Positions 62,517-64,000 of a DNA stretch of 64,000 nucleotides are shown here, piece by piece. The position numbers and the translations under genes were made by a program. The notes under the pieces were generated by a model. The model was not told the DNA's origin, ran no database searches, and saw only the letters and a list, made by a program, of their open reading frames with translations. Each line of letters opens with the position of its first letter. Position 1 is the first letter of the stretch. Source of the stretch: an uncultured Solobacterium sp. (lineage in GTDB: Bacteria > Bacillota_I > Bacilli_A > Erysipelotrichales > Erysipelotrichaceae); assembly GCA_900552125.1 (NCBI GenBank), contig URYK01000009.1:15555-79554 (forward strand). The letters run 5' to 3'.

Positions 62517-63534
62517 TTATTGTAATGCTTTTAATACCTGTTCTCGAAGGTTTTCTTCTATTTCCAAGATGTCCATTGCTTCTTGCATACTTATATTAGG
62601 CATCTTTTTCATTAAATTTTTAACATAAAGAATTGCACTTTTTAGTTCACCTTCAGCTAAACCTTCTTTCTTTCCTTCGGCAATACCTTCTAGTTTACCT
62701 TCAGCTAAGCCTTCTAATCTTCCCTCAGTCAAGCCTTCAATTTTTCCTTTCGCCAAGCCTTCCTGCATGGCTTCCATACGCAATCCTAAGCTTAAGTCAC
62801 ACATCTCTTCTACCTCCTTTTCCTCTTCCTCTGATATTAGTATACCATAATCTTTCTTTAAACACTCTATCTTCTGCTGTACATCCAGATCCTTTCCTAA
62901 TATGATATGCAGCAGTTTATCCAAGCTTTGATCTTGCTCTTCATAATCAAATTTATTATTCACATAAATCATGACAACATTTATTAGATCATAGTCTTCT
63001 TCGGGACTTTCATATTTTCCATTCCCTTTTTCCGTTATCGTGTAATATTTTATGGTATTGTTCTTCTCATTTGTATGATTCATACATATCCATATACTAT
63101 ACACTTTCTTCAGCTTATTGAAATCCTTCACTTGAATTCTTCTGTCTATCTAATAATCTTGCGGCATAATAAATAGCTCTTCTCAATAATATATACGATG
63201 TCTGATCCGTTCCCTGTAATTCCACATTTATGATGATTCCCATATTTTCTTTACCTGGAGATCTTATCTCAAATAGAATATCATAGACAATCTTAGCTCC
63301 TGGTATCGTTTCATCTTCTGTGTTTCCACTAAGTATATTCTCTCCCTTAGAATCCAAATATCTTTCATGAATATAACTAGCTATATCACTTAATGGTATA
63401 TTTTTAAATTCCTTTGTGCAATTCTTTAAGATCATTACCAGTATTGACTTAATACTTACGAATTTCTTAGTTAATCGATCATATGCTTCATCAGTACTGG
63501 TTTTGATTAAGACTGAAATATCATTCTGATCCAT
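62517..63534 (-). pseudogene. Rpn-family PD-(D/E)XK protein, frameshifted
   Basis: Reads as two frames: 63534-63115 and 63131-62517. The first carries the nuclease core: GAKIVYDILFEIRSPGKENM, GIIINVELQGTDQTS and RRAIYYAARLLDRQKNSS. The second continues the family pattern with NKLKKVYSIWICMNHT, helical region, five 8-residue EGLAEGKL-type repeats and a terminal coil. The break falls near 63120-63131 in the middle of the fold, so a single product is unlikely without recoding. Rpn proteins are recombination-promoting nucleases of transposase ancestry, recently linked to phage defence; activity here is doubtful. Confidence 0.82.
62643..62762 (-). repeat. 24-bp coding tandem repeat, five units
   Basis: 120 bases encode five units of the octapeptide EG(L/I)(A/T)(E/K)G(K/R/E)x. 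The neighbouring rpn copy has only two units at 63903-63950. Copy number differs by whole units, as expected from slippage or recombination. Confidence 0.85.
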
Positions 63535-63537
63535 AAA

Positions 63538-63584
63538 CACCACCCTTTCTATCAGATTTATTTCAATCTAATTACGAGGTGGTG
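63538..63584 (-). promoter_or_regulatory. SD-masking hairpin before the first rpn gene
   Basis: Minus strand CACCACC (63578-63584) pairs with GGTGGTG (63538-63544), the segment between the SD (AAAGGG) and the ATG at 63534. An inner AGATT/AATCT stem adds stability. It would hold the ribosome site closed. Confidence 0.55.
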
Positions 63585-63607
63585 CTTTATTAACCTGTTT
63601 ATAGTAT

Positions 63608-63673
63608 CTACCTAGCTGCAGTCCGGACGAAGGAAGAAATCAATCCTGATGTATCAAAATGTTTTAATATCAT
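63608..63673 (-). CDS. 21-residue upstream ORF (possible leader peptide)
   Basis: ATG at 63673 with GGGAGG seven bases upstream; the peptide begins MILKHFDTSGLISSF and ends TAAR. It lies between the promoter and the SD-masking hairpin, the arrangement of leader-peptide attenuators, and stops 24 bases before the left arm. No homologue recognised. Confidence 0.45.
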   Translation of the reverse strand: MILKHFDTSGLISSFVRTAAR

Positions 63674-63703
63674 ATCAATTCCTCCCACCCGTATATTGAA
63701 TTA

Positions 63704-63731
63704 AGTATAACATATAATTCGTTTTATACAA
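63704..63731 (-). promoter_or_regulatory. Promoter of the leader ORF and first rpn gene
   Basis: Minus strand TTGTAT (63726-63731), 16-base spacer, TATACT (63704-63709) with TG upstream. Confidence 0.6.
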
Positions 63732-63742
63732 TCTCAAATTAA

Positions 63743-63766
63743 AAGGCAATCTAACAAGACCACCTT
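63743..63766 (-). terminator. Terminator of the second rpn gene
   Basis: Same hairpin as at 62483-62506 with one base changed; AGACCACCTT arm identical. Lies just upstream of the first rpn promoter. Confidence 0.8.
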
Positions 63767-63776
63767 AATTAAACTA

Positions 63777-64000
63777 TTATTGTAATGCTTTTAATACCTG
63801 TTTTCGAAGGTTTTCTTCTACTTTTAAAATATCCATCGCTTTATTTACGTCTAGATTAGGAAGTTCTTCCATTAAGCTCTTTACATGTTGGATTGTACTT
63901 TTTAATTCACCTTCTGCTAATCCTTCTAGTTTCCCTTTCGCTAGCCCCTCCTGCATAGCTTCCATTCGTAGACCTAAACTTAAATTGCACATCTCGTTGA
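63777..64000 (-). CDS. Second Rpn-family protein, C-terminal part (5' end outside window)
   Basis: The last 74 codons are visible and the frame is open past the right edge (NEMCNLSLGLRMEAMQEGLA), so the N-terminal nuclease domain is not in the window. It is a tandem paralogue of the frameshifted gene to the left: the final 70 codons and the terminator are nearly the same, but there are two octapeptide repeats instead of five. If its core is intact, this is the working copy. Confidence 0.8.
   Translation of the reverse strand, partial: NEMCNLSLGLRMEAMQEGLAKGKLEGLAEGELKSTIQHVKSLMEELPNLDVNKAMDILKVEENLRKQVLKALQ

Noticed and set aside
62643..62762. CRISPR-like array from the 24-bp periodic repeats
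   Set aside because: No spacers; the repeats are contiguous, vary at codon positions and encode an octapeptide repeat in an rpn gene.

Overview
The window is low-GC Firmicutes DNA with tightly packed operons, strong AGGAGG-type ribosome binding sites and many intrinsic terminators. Three features suggest a gut Erysipelotrichia/Erysipelotrichaceae-type anaerobe: an anaerobe-style fatty-acid cluster using FabK, a YhbD/bactofilin operon, and Rpn-type PD-(D/E)XK proteins. This assignment is inference from gene content; no 16S rRNA gene is present.

Layout. 1-3.4 kb: malic enzyme (cut by the window edge), a DUF1836 regulator, asparaginase, then separate tRNA-Glu and tRNA-Asn genes, each with its own promoter and terminator. 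3.5-11.3 kb: a GGDEF/EAL protein, a UvrD-like helicase, a cell-wall amidase, PopT (DUF368), a HAD hydrolase and a RibD-C reductase. 11.3-22.6 kb: a complete type II fatty-acid synthesis operon on the minus strand, acpP-accBCDA-fabH-fabK-(second FabK-like flavoprotein)-fabD-fabG-fabF-fabZ-acpS-plsC. Its control region has two promoters and several palindromes. 22.9-25.5 kb: hflX, a HigBA toxin-antitoxin pair and an orphan Phd antitoxin. 25.6-31.6 kb: Fe-alcohol dehydrogenase, NAD(P)HX repair, CoaBC and CoaX (coenzyme A synthesis) and a YitT membrane protein. 31.7-39.1 kb: YhbD, a bactofilin-like protein and an M1-like metallopeptidase; divergently, TetR with a two-gene 2-hydroxyacyl-CoA dehydratase activase/dehydratase-like system. 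39.2-46.2 kb: GNAT, AlkD, a kinase and a MATE pump with a striking tandem-hairpin leader, then an eroded accessory patch (an XRE remnant, a frameshifted HxlR regulator, a flavin reductase). 46.3-58.4 kb: Ung, ABC-F, Dps, RsmF, an ABC/FtsX-type fusion whose ATPase motifs are all lost, a small ParB-like protein, Ddl, a membrane-anchored MurF-like ligase and an alpha/beta hydrolase. 58.5-64 kb: FAD/Rieske oxidoreductase, a divergent TetR/alcohol dehydrogenase pair, TPP-riboswitch-controlled ThiT, and two tandem Rpn genes, the first frameshifted and the second cut by the window edge.

How the genes work together. The acc/fab genes plus acpS and plsC carry acetyl-CoA through malonyl-ACP and acyl-ACP to phosphatidic acid, and CoaBC/CoaX supply coenzyme A. 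The amidase, PopT, Ddl and the MurF-like protein all concern the cell envelope.

Best candidates for something new: (1) the degenerate ABC-permease fusion; (2) the tandem attenuator-like leader of the MATE gene; (3) the second FabK-like enzyme inside the fab operon, a candidate for anaerobic unsaturated fatty-acid synthesis; (4) the membrane MurF-like/Ddl/hydrolase group; (5) the upstream-ORF plus SD-masking hairpin before the rpn gene. All family calls were made by reading motifs; no database search was run.
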